Assembly: GCA_033127725.1 (NCBI GenBank)
Contig: AP026798.1
Location: 1,798,001 to 1,862,000, forward strand
Source of the DNA: Bombiscardovia nodaiensis
Lineage (GTDB): Bacteria > Actinomycetota > Actinomycetes > Actinomycetales > Bifidobacteriaceae
Direction: 5' to 3'
Length of the DNA: 64,000 nucleotides
Below the pieces are notes generated by a model, which saw nothing but the letters and a program-made list of their open reading frames with translations, was not told where the DNA came from and searched no databases. Position numbers and translations under genes: made by a program. Below, piece by piece: positions 42,086-51,205 of this stretch (positions within the stretch are counted from its first letter, which is position 1; each line of letters opens with the position of its first letter).

Positions 42086-44713
42086 TCAGGTGGAAGTGAG
42101 GAAGGTCTCGTTGCCGCGCATAAAGTCCAGGGCCGCGCCAGCCAGTTGGACCTGCGATTTGAGGTCGGGATCGGTTTTGAGGAGCTCTTCGGCTTGCTCT
42201 CGGGCTTGCACAATCATCTTGGCATCGCTGACCACCCGCAAGAGCTTCAGGGAGGAGCGGCCGCCGGACTGGGCGTCACCCAGTACATCCCCAGCCCCGC
42301 GCAGCTCAATGTCAGCTTCAGCGATGTGAGCGCCGTCAGTAGAGCTACGAATTACTTCCAAACGCTGGGCCGCTATGGAATCCGCAGGGGCCCGCGAAAC
42401 CAGGAAGGCCCAGCTCTTGGTGCCGCCTCGGCCCACCCGCCCGCGCAGCTGGTGGAGCTGGGAGAGGCCGAAGCGATCGGCGTCGAAAATCACCATGACC
42501 GAAGCCTGCGGCACGTCTACTCCCACCTCAATCACCGTGGTAGAGACCAGCACCGGCGACTTGCCGGAGGCAAAGTCAGCCATCACTTGTACTTTACGCC
42601 CGTCATCATCTCGGCCGGTGAGCGTGGCTAAGGTGATGCCTTCAAACTGGGGCAAGGCCGCCAGGCGCTGGCTCATCTCTTCAACCGAGTGCAGGGGTGG
42701 CTTCGGCTCGCTTTCGCCCTCTTCCACACCCTCCTGGGCGTATGGGTCCAGCAGAAAGAGCTCGTCCTCCTCCTGGGCCCGAGCCTGCCGGGAAGCGGTC
42801 TTGGTTTTCCCAGCTGCTCCAGTACTTCCAACGGCTGCAGCAGCCTGTTGGTCAGCGTCCGAGTCGTCCTCTTCTATGCGCGGGCAGACGATGTAGGCCC
42901 GCTCCCCCGCCTGGACCCGCTGGCGGATAAGGAGGAACATGCTGGCCATGGTGGAGGAATTTTGCTCGGGAACTACATAGGTCTGGATGGGTTTACGCCC
43001 GCCCGGCAGCTCGGTGAGCATGGAAATATCCAAGTCGCCAAACCAGGTCATGGCAGCCGAGCGCGGAATAGGCGTGGCCGTCATCACCAGTAGGTGGGGC
43101 GATTTGTCCGACTTGTGACGCAGGGCCTCGCGCTGCTCCACGCCAAAGCGGTGCTGCTCGTCAATCACGGCCAGAGCCAGGTTGGGCGCTTGGAAGGTCT
43201 TGGAAAATGCGGCGTGGGTGGCGACAACGATGCAGGGCTGACCAGACGCGGAGACTGCCAGGGCCCGGCGGCGCTCAGCCAGCTTCATGCCGCCCGTCAG
43301 GAGCACCAGGGGCACGGGAGCCTCAGCATTTATATGACTTTTTTCACTATGTGCCTTGCTCGCTGCGCTCTCTTCGCCTTCTTCAGTCTCGTCCAAGCCC
43401 GACGCAGGGCCTGCCTGAGGGGATTGGAGCGCCTGGAGCATGGCACCGATGGACTCGAAATGCTGCTCGGCCAGCACCTGCGTGGGTGCTACAAGCACAG
43501 CCTGGTAGCCCGCATCTACCGCCTGGAGCATGGCCGCGAGCGCTACGACCGTCTTGCCAGAGCCCACCTCGCCCTGGAGGAGGCGCTGCATGGGGTACTC
43601 CTGGGCCATGTCTTGCTCGATTTGCCCAATGACCTCCTCCTGCCCGTGGGTCAAGTGGAAGGGCAGGGAGGCAATAAAACGGTTGGTCAGCGAGTCAGGA
43701 CCGGGCTGAGGGCAAGAATACGTAGAGACCTGGCGGGCGTCGTCGCGGCTGCGCAGGAGGGCCGTTTGCGAGACGAACGCCTCCTCAAAGCGCAGGGTGT
43801 GGACGGCCTGGCGGAAGTCCTCAACCTGCTCTGGCTCGTGCATGCCCAAAAACGCCTGGGCCCGGTGCAACAAGTGATTGCTGGAGCGCACAGACTCTGG
43901 CAGGATGTCGGGCACGGCCCGGGAGAAGGCCTGAGCGTCTACAGGCTCGCTCTGCTGGCCTGCGAAGAGCGGGGCTTGCGGAGCGGGCGAAGCAGTCGCG
44001 GACTCTGGGACTTCGCCGGTCGCTCCTCCAGTCGTTTGTACATCCTGGGGGCGGTCGGCCTGGCTCTGCTCCTGGGCCAGCAAGCGCATGAATCCCAGGA
44101 TAGCGTCGTGAATATGGTCTGAGGAGATACGCGAACTGGCGTGGTAAACCGGGCGCGGGCGCGAAACCTTGGCCAGAGCCTGCTCAAGCGTGTCCGCATC
44201 GGGCCGGATGGATGCCGGTATCGGATTGGCGGCCTGGTCAGCGGCCTGCCTGGCCGGGAGGAGGACTTCGGGGTGGGTGAACTGAAGCTGGTCATTGAAA
44301 ACACTGGGGTCGCCCGCCAGCACAATCTGCACGCCCGGGCTCAGCCGCAAGCTCATCCAATCCATATAGGACTTGCGGTGGGAGAAGAAAACGAGCCGAG
44401 CTGTCCGGCCCTTCATCCCACGGGCTGGGGCGAAATCTTCGTCGTTGACCAGCACATCCAGGCGAAATCCACGCTTGCCGCCCATGGGCACCACCCGCAT
44501 CTGTTCCACGCGGGCAGCGCAGGCGGCGGGAGAACCCACCACGATCTCGGCAATGGAGCGAACGGGCACCGGGTCGGTGACGCGGAAGGGATAATAGGTC
44601 AGGGCGTCTGCCAGGGTCACGATCCCCAAGGATTTGAGCGCGTTGGCCTGGCGCTTGTTGCTCATGAGCGCCGACACCGCGCTGTCGAGCGAAACATGCA
44701 AACCGCTGGCCAT
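42086..44713 (-). CDS. recG: ATP-dependent DNA helicase RecG
   Basis: 875 residues, longer than the usual 690-750. The wedge/OB domain occupies the N-terminus (LGIVTLADALTYYPFRV near 30-46). Helicase motif I is GEVGSGKTVVAL near 380, motif II the DEQH of VIDEQHRFGVEQREALRH, motif III TATPIPRS. C-terminal motifs include VIEVGVDVPQASVMVI and the RecG-specific QLHQLRGRVGRGG. Two insertions rich in Ala/Gln/Glu/Ser (about 215-260 and 430-470) and one near 615-670 explain the extra length. Acts on stalled forks and recombination intermediates. Confidence 0.96.
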   Translation of the reverse strand: MASGLHVSLDSAVSALMSNKRQANALKSLGIVTLADALTYYPFRVTDPVPVRSIAEIVVGSPAACAARVEQMRVVPMGGKRGFRLDVLVNDEDFAPARGMKGRTARLVFFSHRKSYMDWMSLRLSPGVQIVLAGDPSVFNDQLQFTHPEVLLPARQAADQAANPIPASIRPDADTLEQALAKVSRPRPVYHASSRISSDHIHDAILGFMRLLAQEQSQADRPQDVQTTGGATGEVPESATASPAPQAPLFAGQQSEPVDAQAFSRAVPDILPESVRSSNHLLHRAQAFLGMHEPEQVEDFRQAVHTLRFEEAFVSQTALLRSRDDARQVSTYSCPQPGPDSLTNRFIASLPFHLTHGQEEVIGQIEQDMAQEYPMQRLLQGEVGSGKTVVALAAMLQAVDAGYQAVLVAPTQVLAEQHFESIGAMLQALQSPQAGPASGLDETEEGEESAASKAHSEKSHINAEAPVPLVLLTGGMKLAERRRALAVSASGQPCIVVATHAAFSKTFQAPNLALAVIDEQHRFGVEQREALRHKSDKSPHLLVMTATPIPRSAAMTWFGDLDISMLTELPGGRKPIQTYVVPEQNSSTMASMFLLIRQRVQAGERAYIVCPRIEEDDSDADQQAAAAVGSTGAAGKTKTASRQARAQEEDELFLLDPYAQEGVEEGESEPKPPLHSVEEMSQRLAALPQFEGITLATLTGRDDDGRKVQVMADFASGKSPVLVSTTVIEVGVDVPQASVMVIFDADRFGLSQLHQLRGRVGRGGTKSWAFLVSRAPADSIAAQRLEVIRSSTDGAHIAEADIELRGAGDVLGDAQSGGRSSLKLLRVVSDAKMIVQAREQAEELLKTDPDLKSQVQLAGAALDFMRGNETFLTST

Positions 44714-44787
44714 AAGTCCTCCCTTTGCTTCCCGACTATATCCGATGGCTAGGAATCCCTTGTGCAGGGCGAGGTGGGCGAAGATAC

Positions 44788-44822
44788 AAAAAGACCCCCA
44801 GAGCTAGGCCCTGGAGGCTTTT
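44788..44822. terminator. Terminator after rpmB
   Basis: On the minus strand, AGCCTCCAG and CTGGGGGTCT form a stem around a short loop, followed by TTTTT. The plus-strand reading also ends in CTTTTT, so it may work both ways. Confidence 0.7.
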
Positions 44823-44838
44823 AAGAACTAGTACGCAA

Positions 44839-45033
44839 TCAGGCGGCGACGCGCTGAACCTTGCCAGCCTTCAAGCACTTGACGCACACGCGAATGCGGA
44901 CATTCTCGCCGTCAATCGTGGTGTGAACCGACTGCAGGTTCGGCCGGAAGACGCGCTTATTGCGAATATGCGAATGAGAAACACTGAAACCAGCGCGCGG
45001 ACCCTTGCCGCACACCGCGCAACGAGCTGCCAT
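44839..45033 (-). CDS. rpmB: 50S ribosomal protein L28
   Basis: 64 residues beginning [21 protein letters not shown]. Two CxxC pairs (CAVC near 5-8, CVKC near 52-55) make it the zinc-binding form. AAAGGGAG precedes the ATG. It is adjacent to recG, as in many actinobacteria. Confidence 0.97.
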   Translation of the reverse strand: MAARCAVCGKGPRAGFSVSHSHIRNKRVFRPNLQSVHTTIDGENVRIRVCVKCLKAGKVQRVAA

Positions 45034-45149
45034 GATGACTCCCTTTGACGTTGATTTTCTAAGTCTTCTAGTGCATTTGGCCCTCTAGCCTAAGCCGCAG
45101 CTCAAACACACAACTTGCCTATCTTACCTCAAGCCTGGACCAAGGGCAA

Positions 45150-45191
45150 GCCCGGCCCTGCCGGCATTTCTTGCCAGCAGTAGAGCCGGGC
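45150..45191. terminator. Long hairpin after the ABC exporter operon
   Basis: GCCCGGC..CTGCCGGCA pairs with TGCCAGCAG..GCCGGGC (one mismatch plus a small bulge) around TTTCT. It lies 22 nt downstream of the exporter stop. Confidence 0.65.
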
Positions 45192-45213
45192 CGATCCGCT
45201 AGGCTGCAACCTC

Positions 45214-47091
45214 CTAGGCCAGAAGCTCGGCGGAGGCGAACTGGCTGTTGTAGAGGTCGGCGTAGAAGCCGCCCTGCTTGAGGAGGTCCTCGTGGGTACC
45301 GCGCTCGACGATTTGGCCGTGGTTCATGACCAGAATCTGGTCCGCGTCACGAATCGTGGAGAGGCGGTGGGCAATCACGAAGGAGGTGCGGCCCCGGCTC
45401 AAGGCATCCATAGCCTTCTGAATCAGCTCCTCAGTACGGGTGTCAACCGACGAGGTAGCCTCGTCCAGAATCAGGATGGGCGCGTCTTGCACCATGGCGC
45501 GGGCGATGGTCATCAGCTGGCGCTGGCCCTGGGAGAGGGAAGTGTCGTCATCCAGTACCGTGTCGTAGCCCTGGGGCAGGGTGCGGATGAAGCGGTCCAA
45601 GCCCACCGCCTTGCAAGCTTCCACCACCTGCTCGTCGGTAACTCCCTCCTTGGCGTAGACAATATTTTCCTTGACCGTGCCCTGGAATACCCAGGTGTCC
45701 TGCAAGACCATAGCGAACTGGTCGTGGACGTTCCAGCGGGGCAGGTCCTTGGTAGTCAGGCCGTCAATCGAGATGGAACCGGAATCGAGCTCGTAGAAGC
45801 GCATGAGCAGGTTCACCATCGTGGTCTTGCCAGCGCCGGTCGGGCCCACCAGAGCCACCTTTTGGCCCGGCTGAGCCTCAGCAGTGAAGTCTTTGATGAC
45901 CTTGTGTGTGCCGTCGTAGGAGAAGTTGACGTGGTCAAAAATGACGTGACCCTTGACAGGCGCGTCCTTGCCCAGGAGCGCGGGCTTGCCGGACTCGTCA
46001 GCCATCTCTGGCTCATCCAAGAAGCCGAAGACGCGCTCGGAGGCAGCGGCGGTGCGCTGGAGGTTCTGGAAGGCCTGAGCGAACTGGCTCAAGGGCTGGG
46101 TGAAGAGGCGGATGTACATCATGAAGGCCACAATCACGCCGAAGGAAATCTTGCCGTTCATGGCCAGGGAAGCGCCCACCACGCAGACAGCCACGTAGCC
46201 GAAGTTGCCCACGAAGTTCATCAGCGGCATCATCAGCGAGGAGAGGAATTGGGACTTCCAACCCGAATCATAGAGATCCTCGTTGTAGCGCTCAAACTCC
46301 TCAATGGAGTCCCTCTCGCCCGAGTAGGCCTTTACAATCAGGTGGCCCGAATACTTTTCCTCGACATGCCCGTTCACGTCTCCCAAGGCCATCTGCTGGC
46401 GGACAAAGTACTTTTGAGAGACGCCCATGATGACCATCATCAGGATGGCGCCCACAACGGCCGAGCCAATGGCCACGAAGGTCATAGTTACATCGTTGAC
46501 AAACATCATAATCAGCGAACCGATAAAGGTGGTAATCGAAATAACCAGGGAGCCCAGGCTCTGGCCTAGGGTCTGGCCGATGGCGTCTACATCGTTGGTG
46601 ATGCGGGAGAGCACGTCGCCGTATGAAACCTTGTCAAAGTACTTTAAGGGCAGGCGGTTAATCTTCTTGGAAATCGCCTCGCGCAAGCCCTGAGCCGTGC
46701 GCTGGGTCATGGTCGCCATAATCCAGGACTGCACGTAGGTCAGGAGCGCGTATCCCACGTAGAGCCCTACCAAAACGAAGCAAATGTGCTCCACATAGGA
46801 CAGGTCGATAGAGCCCAAAACCGGCTTGCCGTGAACGATGGCCGGCATGCCTTTTGCAATGGCATTCGTGACCTTTTTTAGCCACTCCGGGCCCGCAATC
46901 TGGCAGGCCGCGCCCACTGCACCAAAAATGAAGGCGACGATAACAGCGGGAATGTAGCGCTTAGAGAAACGCCCCAGCTGCTTCATGGCCCCGCCGAAGC
47001 TCTCCGGTTTCTCTACCGGGCCTCGCATGGGGCCGTGGCCGTGGCTGCCCCGAGACGGCCTTGCGACCGCCGAACCTTGACTTGTACTCAT
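45214..47091 (-). CDS. ABC exporter half-transporter, canonical ATP site subunit
   Basis: 625 residues from the ATG at 47091 (MSTSQGSAVARPSRG). A Gly/Arg-rich N-terminus is followed by six membrane segments (about 55-340), then the ATPase: Walker A GPTGAGKTTMV near 415, signature LSQGQRQLMTIARAM and Walker B LILDEATSSVD with the catalytic Glu. It lies 55 nt downstream of the partner gene. The pair resembles heterodimeric multidrug exporters (LmrCD/BmrCD type). The substrate is unknown; drug or peptide export is likely given MarR control. Confidence 0.92.
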   Translation of the reverse strand: MSTSQGSAVARPSRGSHGHGPMRGPVEKPESFGGAMKQLGRFSKRYIPAVIVAFIFGAVGAACQIAGPEWLKKVTNAIAKGMPAIVHGKPVLGSIDLSYVEHICFVLVGLYVGYALLTYVQSWIMATMTQRTAQGLREAISKKINRLPLKYFDKVSYGDVLSRITNDVDAIGQTLGQSLGSLVISITTFIGSLIMMFVNDVTMTFVAIGSAVVGAILMMVIMGVSQKYFVRQQMALGDVNGHVEEKYSGHLIVKAYSGERDSIEEFERYNEDLYDSGWKSQFLSSLMMPLMNFVGNFGYVAVCVVGASLAMNGKISFGVIVAFMMYIRLFTQPLSQFAQAFQNLQRTAAASERVFGFLDEPEMADESGKPALLGKDAPVKGHVIFDHVNFSYDGTHKVIKDFTAEAQPGQKVALVGPTGAGKTTMVNLLMRFYELDSGSISIDGLTTKDLPRWNVHDQFAMVLQDTWVFQGTVKENIVYAKEGVTDEQVVEACKAVGLDRFIRTLPQGYDTVLDDDTSLSQGQRQLMTIARAMVQDAPILILDEATSSVDTRTEELIQKAMDALSRGRTSFVIAHRLSTIRDADQILVMNHGQIVERGTHEDLLKQGGFYADLYNSQFASAELLA

Positions 47092-47146
47092 CTTCAACAA
47101 CTCCTTGCAAAAACTAACTCGGGCATCAATGTTTCGTGCGCTCGGC

Positions 47147-48916
47147 TCACGCGGCCAGCTCCTTTTCGGTCAGCTGGCTCTTGGCAATCTGCTGGTAGAC
47201 TTCGCAGGTTTTGAGCAGCTCCTGGTGGGTGCCCTTGCCCACGATGCGCCCCTGGTCCAGGACCACAATCTGGTCGGCGTCCATGATGGTGCCGATGCGC
47301 TGGGCCACAATCATCATCGTGGTGCCCTTCATCTGCGTTTTCAGGGCGTCGCGCACTTGGCGGTCGGTCTTAAAATCGAGAGCGGAGAAGGAGTCGTCGA
47401 AAATCAGAATCTCCGGCTTGCGCCAGACCGCGCGGGCGATGGAGAGGCGCTGCTTCTGGCCTCCCGAAACGTTCGAGCCGCCCTGGGCAATTGGAGAACG
47501 GTAGGAGTCGGGCATGCCGGAGACGAACTCCTCTGCTTGCGCCACGCCTACTGCCTGCTTGACGCGCTCCAGTTTTTCTGTCTCAGGCACGCCCTCGGCC
47601 TGGTCGCCGTAAGCCACGTTGGACTCCACAGTGCCACGGAACATGAAGGACTGCTGGGGCACATAACCAATCTTGTCGCGCAAGGCCTTCACTTCGTAGT
47701 CGCGCACGTCCACGCCATCGACCAGCACTTGGCCGTCGGAAACATCTGCAAAGCGGGGCACCAGGTTAATCAGAGTGGACTTGCCGGAGCCTGTAGAGCC
47801 GATAAAGGCCACCGTTTGGCCCTTTTTGACCGAAAAGTCAATGTCCTCCAGAATCGGAGCGGAAGCGCCGGGATAGGTGAAGGAGACGTTGCGGAAGGCC
47901 ACCTGACCCTCTTCACCGGACTTGCCTGTCTGCTGGCTGCCGTCGGTGATGGACGGTTTCGTGTCGAGCACCTCCATAATGCGGTGGGCGGAGACATCGG
48001 CGCGGGGCCAGAGCACGAAGACCATGCTCATGAGCAGGAAGGACATAATCACCTGCACGGCGTAAGAGGAGAAGACCACCATGTTGCCGAAGAGGGTGAT
48101 GCGGTCCTGGAAGCCCGCCGCGTTAATCAGGTAGGCGCCGATCCAGTAGACAGCCAGCATCAGGCCATTCATAATCGTGTTCATCACCGGCATCATGACG
48201 CCCATGGCGCGGGTGGTGGAGAGCTGGGTGCCGGTCAGCTCGTCGTTGGCCTTGGTGAACTTGTCTTCCTGGTAGTCCTCGGCGTTGTAGGCGCGCACGA
48301 CCCTCAGGCCGGTCAGGTTCTCGCGGGCCACCTGGTTGATGTTGTCCGTCAGGGTCTGCATGCGCTTGAACTTGGGCATGACGAAGACCATGAGGAGCCC
48401 TACGATGACCAGCAAAATCACCACGGCGATTGCCGTCGCCATAGTCCACTCGTAGCCCTTACCCGCAATCTTGAACACGGCCCAAACGGCCATAATTGGG
48501 GCTTTGATCAGCATCATCAGGCCCATCACAATGAACATCTGCACCTGGGTCACGTCGTTGGTGGAGCGGGTGATGAGTGAGGCGGTGGAGAAGCGGCCCA
48601 GCTCGGCCGTGGAGAAGGATTCCACCTTGGCAAACTCCAGGGAGCGCAGGTGCTGAGAGAAGGAGGAAGCCACACGCACAGCGAAGTAAGAGGTAAGCAC
48701 TGCGCAGGCCAGGGAGAGGAAGGAGACCAGGAGCATCTTGCCGCCGGCCTTCCAAATCTCGCCCATCTGGCTGCCTGGCGTCTCCACCTGGCGGGTGATG
48801 TCGGCCATGTAATCAGGCAGCTTTAAGTCCAGCCACACCTGCGCCACAATGAAGAGCAAGACCAGGAAGAGCTGGCCTACCTCCTTTTTGGACAGGTATC
48901 GACAGATTCGTATCAT
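47147..48916 (-). CDS. ABC exporter half-transporter, degenerate ATP site subunit
   Basis: 589 residues from the ATG at 48916 (MIRICRYLSKKEVGQLF), preceded by AAAGGATGACGAG; the upstream open frame is intergenic. Six membrane segments (about 15-300), Walker A GSTGSGKSTLIN near 380, signature VSGGQKQRLSIARAV and Walker B ILIFDDSFSALD. The residue after the Walker B Asp is Asp instead of the catalytic Glu, so with its partner it forms one consensus and one degenerate ATP site, as in heterodimeric exporters. It is downstream of marR. Confidence 0.92.
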   Translation of the reverse strand: MIRICRYLSKKEVGQLFLVLLFIVAQVWLDLKLPDYMADITRQVETPGSQMGEIWKAGGKMLLVSFLSLACAVLTSYFAVRVASSFSQHLRSLEFAKVESFSTAELGRFSTASLITRSTNDVTQVQMFIVMGLMMLIKAPIMAVWAVFKIAGKGYEWTMATAIAVVILLVIVGLLMVFVMPKFKRMQTLTDNINQVARENLTGLRVVRAYNAEDYQEDKFTKANDELTGTQLSTTRAMGVMMPVMNTIMNGLMLAVYWIGAYLINAAGFQDRITLFGNMVVFSSYAVQVIMSFLLMSMVFVLWPRADVSAHRIMEVLDTKPSITDGSQQTGKSGEEGQVAFRNVSFTYPGASAPILEDIDFSVKKGQTVAFIGSTGSGKSTLINLVPRFADVSDGQVLVDGVDVRDYEVKALRDKIGYVPQQSFMFRGTVESNVAYGDQAEGVPETEKLERVKQAVGVAQAEEFVSGMPDSYRSPIAQGGSNVSGGQKQRLSIARAVWRKPEILIFDDSFSALDFKTDRQVRDALKTQMKGTTMMIVAQRIGTIMDADQIVVLDQGRIVGKGTHQELLKTCEVYQQIAKSQLTEKELAA

Positions 48917-49026
48917 CTCGTCATCCTTTGTTGTTCTGTGCCGTGAGCGGCGTACCACTCGTTCTTGCTCGACCGGATTTGCCGCGAGGATCTGCGCCTG
49001 GAAGCTACAGCCTTGGGATTGCCGGA

Positions 49027-49138
49027 AGTCTATAAAGTTGGCCCACACTATCGAACCGGTTCGACATGCTGGGCAGGATCATTACTGCGTTCGGATTCGC
49101 GGTAGCGTTATGAGTAGGCCTATAGACTGTAGTCTATA
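49027..49138. promoter_or_regulatory. Operator region between marR and the ABC exporter
   Basis: Contains the 18-bp perfect palindrome TATAGACTGTAGTCTATA (49121-49138, 2-bp spacer GT), a further copy of the half-site AGTCTATA at 49027-49034, and a second, unrelated palindrome TCGAACCGGTTCGA (49051-49064). MarR proteins bind such 16-20 bp palindromes, so control of the exporter genes by the upstream MarR is likely. Confidence 0.65.
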
Positions 49139-49170
49139 CGAAAACCTGCTCCCAACCGCCCAACTGAGCT

Positions 49171-49629
49171 CTATGGAAATACCGGAGCCGCCGTGCCCAT
49201 TCGCTCCTCGCAGCGCAGGGCCACGTACCGGCAAAAGAGCGAGCACAGGCGGATAAACTCCCGGGTCTGCTCCTCCCCCATCTGCTCAAAGACCCAGCAG
49301 ACGTCCTCCTTCATCATGCTCCGGGCCTTTCGGTTGTGCTCCGAGCCCGCTGGAGTAATGGAGACGTGCACATTGCGGCGGTCCTGCTCGTCGGTCTGGC
49401 GGGCAATGTAGCCCTTCTCCTCCAGGGAGCGCAGGAGCGAGGAGACGCGCCCAGAGCTCAGGCGGGCAATGCGCGCCAGCTGGGAGGGCGTCAAATCACC
49501 AAACTTCTCCAGCGCCCGTAGCACGACGGCCTCACCACGAGTGGACCGGTTCACTTGTTCAGGCACTAAGGCCCGGTGCTCTACCGCTATGCGAGAGAGC
49601 TCCTCAAAGGCTTCTTCCTCGTACGACAT
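49171..49629 (-). CDS. MarR family transcriptional regulator
   Basis: 152 residues. Winged helix-turn-helix at about 45-105: LTPSQLARIARLSSGRVSSLLRSLEEKGYIARQ in part, with the wing DEQDRRNVHVSITPAG. N- and C-terminal helices would form the dimer interface. It is 254 nt upstream of the ABC exporter genes on the same strand and very probably represses them, being released by a small ligand. GGGGAGG precedes the ATG. Confidence 0.9.
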   Translation of the reverse strand: MSYEEEAFEELSRIAVEHRALVPEQVNRSTRGEAVVLRALEKFGDLTPSQLARIARLSSGRVSSLLRSLEEKGYIARQTDEQDRRNVHVSITPAGSEHNRKARSMMKEDVCWVFEQMGEEQTREFIRLCSLFCRYVALRCEERMGTAAPVFP

Positions 49630-49682
49630 CGGCCTGCCTCCCCTTGCCTTGAGTAAATAGAAATATGTGCTTTATACAGAAT

Positions 49683-49715
49683 ATCTTCTACCCAAAACTA
49701 TTTTGGGTAGAAGAT
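49683..49715. promoter_or_regulatory. 15-bp perfect inverted repeat upstream of marR
   Basis: ATCTTCTACCCAAAA and TTTTGGGTAGAAGAT flank a CTA centre. On the minus strand the repeat is followed by TATAAAG and lies 54 nt before the marR ATG, so it may be an operator over the marR promoter. As it also lies downstream of the regulator gene at 49794, it could act as that gene's terminator. Confidence 0.6.
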
Positions 49716-49793
49716 AATATTTCACCTTTTCTTCACATATCGCGACTGGAGGCCTTCATCTCTGCCCCCGTAATGCGTCAATCGTTTGATAAC

Positions 49794-50987
49794 TCAATTA
49801 CGGGCCGTACAGCAGGCTTGCAGCACCATATTCACCATCCCGCAGAGCATTCCGCCAATTATCCAGAAGAGGAAGAAGGGCACCGGCAGACCGAAGAAAT
49901 TCGTAGCATTACCAGTGAAAAGCATGGAGAGCGCAATGATAGTAGCCAAACTCATAATTGAGCCGGTAATCGCGTTCCCCACTGCTCTCCACTTCCTAGG
50001 CAGACGCGAGTCATTCTCGCCGTCACCTTCACCAACCTCAGCCCCCCTGTTGTAGGCATCAATATTGATCATGCTCATTCTCAGGCCAGCAGTCACGATG
50101 CAGAAGGTACCACATCCCACAGCAGTCACAATCGCAGCACCGGTTGATGCCCCCGACCAGTGCCAAATGCCCTGCCCGGCAGCCCCCAGAGCCACGCCGA
50201 GCAGTATAGATCCAATGCCTACCATCAAGCCCACACTCAACTGATGGATAGCGGCCGACCGCTCGGTTTGCACATAAAAATCTTCTATATAAGGATGCTG
50301 GGTGCGGAAGTCCATCCGCCGCAAGTTCGCCGGAATAATGAGTGCCAGGCCCACTACTATGCCCAGCATTAAGCAACACAGGCCTAAGCCCGTCGCCGCG
50401 GTCATTCGGCCTGGTGCATAATCGTTGCCAGCAAGCGCCACGTTCGCGGCCACGCCAAAGAGAAATGCCGAGCAGCCAGCACCAATATGCCAGGAGTATG
50501 AACGCCGCAGGTCATCATAGCCGGTCACGTCTTGCGTAAAGCTGGGCACAGGTGACGCGCTTGTTGCTTCTCCCCCAGCCGCACTACTCGGATTCGCTGC
50601 CGGTCCAGCCGCTGGCCGAACACTCGAAGCTCCTACCGGATACGGCATGGCATTTGAAGCTGGCGGCACCTGATAATTGGCAGCTCCTGAATCCGCTGCA
50701 GTAGCTGTCGAACTGGCCGCGGCACTGCTCGCCTGGCCGGTCGCGCCCAACGGCAGGCTATCCCGCTTGTCACCAGAACCAGGCACGCGCACATCTCCCA
50801 GCACTAGGTCGTCTAAGGTGCAGCCAAACAGGTCGCAGATAGCCAGCAGCTTATCCATCTCCGGGTAGGCCTTTTCTGACTCCCATTTCGAGACCGCCTG
50901 GCGAGAAACGCCCACCAGCATTGCTAGTTGCTCTTGCGTCATATGCCGCTGACTTCGCAAATATTGCAGGTTCGCCCTAAAGCCCAT
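49794..50987 (-). CDS. Membrane-bound XRE-type transcriptional regulator
   Basis: 397 residues. HTH_3 domain at about 1-62 (MTQEQLAMLVGVSRQAVSKW in part, DLFGCTLDDLV). A low-complexity Ala/Ser/Pro/Gly linker covers about 70-160. The C-terminal half has six hydrophobic segments (about 172-192, 200-228, 255-278, 285-308, 340-360, 365-390). Such one-component regulators sense membrane or envelope signals. No target gene is obvious; the neighbours are marR and an acetyltransferase. Confidence 0.85.
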   Translation of the reverse strand: MGFRANLQYLRSQRHMTQEQLAMLVGVSRQAVSKWESEKAYPEMDKLLAICDLFGCTLDDLVLGDVRVPGSGDKRDSLPLGATGQASSAAASSTATAADSGAANYQVPPASNAMPYPVGASSVRPAAGPAANPSSAAGGEATSASPVPSFTQDVTGYDDLRRSYSWHIGAGCSAFLFGVAANVALAGNDYAPGRMTAATGLGLCCLMLGIVVGLALIIPANLRRMDFRTQHPYIEDFYVQTERSAAIHQLSVGLMVGIGSILLGVALGAAGQGIWHWSGASTGAAIVTAVGCGTFCIVTAGLRMSMINIDAYNRGAEVGEGDGENDSRLPRKWRAVGNAITGSIMSLATIIALSMLFTGNATNFFGLPVPFFLFWIIGGMLCGMVNMVLQACCTARN

Positions 50988-51205
50988 CTTGTCCTCGTTT
51001 TCTCAATGCTGGACCTACCCCCAGCTGGGGTGGCCATGCACCCTATCTTGGGGCAAAAGCCTACGCCCGCGCCACCAGCTTGTGGTTGCAGGAGCAAAAT
51101 GCAACCGAACACCCGCGCAACCAACGGTTGCATTGGCTACATGAAGCCATTTATACGCCCTACAAGGCTGACACACAAAGCCAGAGGGGAGGCAGCGGGC
51201 GAAGC

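Noticed and set aside
43094..44122. 342-codon open frame on the plus strand
   Set aside because: Antisense to recG, which has all helicase motifs.
45292..46569. 425-codon open frame on the plus strand
   Set aside because: Antisense to the second exporter subunit, no family features.
47105..48580. 491-codon open frame on the plus strand
   Set aside because: Fully antisense to the ABC exporter gene 47147-48916, with His/Gly/Val-rich meaningless product; a shadow caused by GC-rich codon use.
49051..49064. TCGAACCGGTTCGA as a tRNA T-arm
   Set aside because: No acceptor stem, anticodon arm or CCA-side pairing could be found around it; no tRNA was recognised anywhere in the window.
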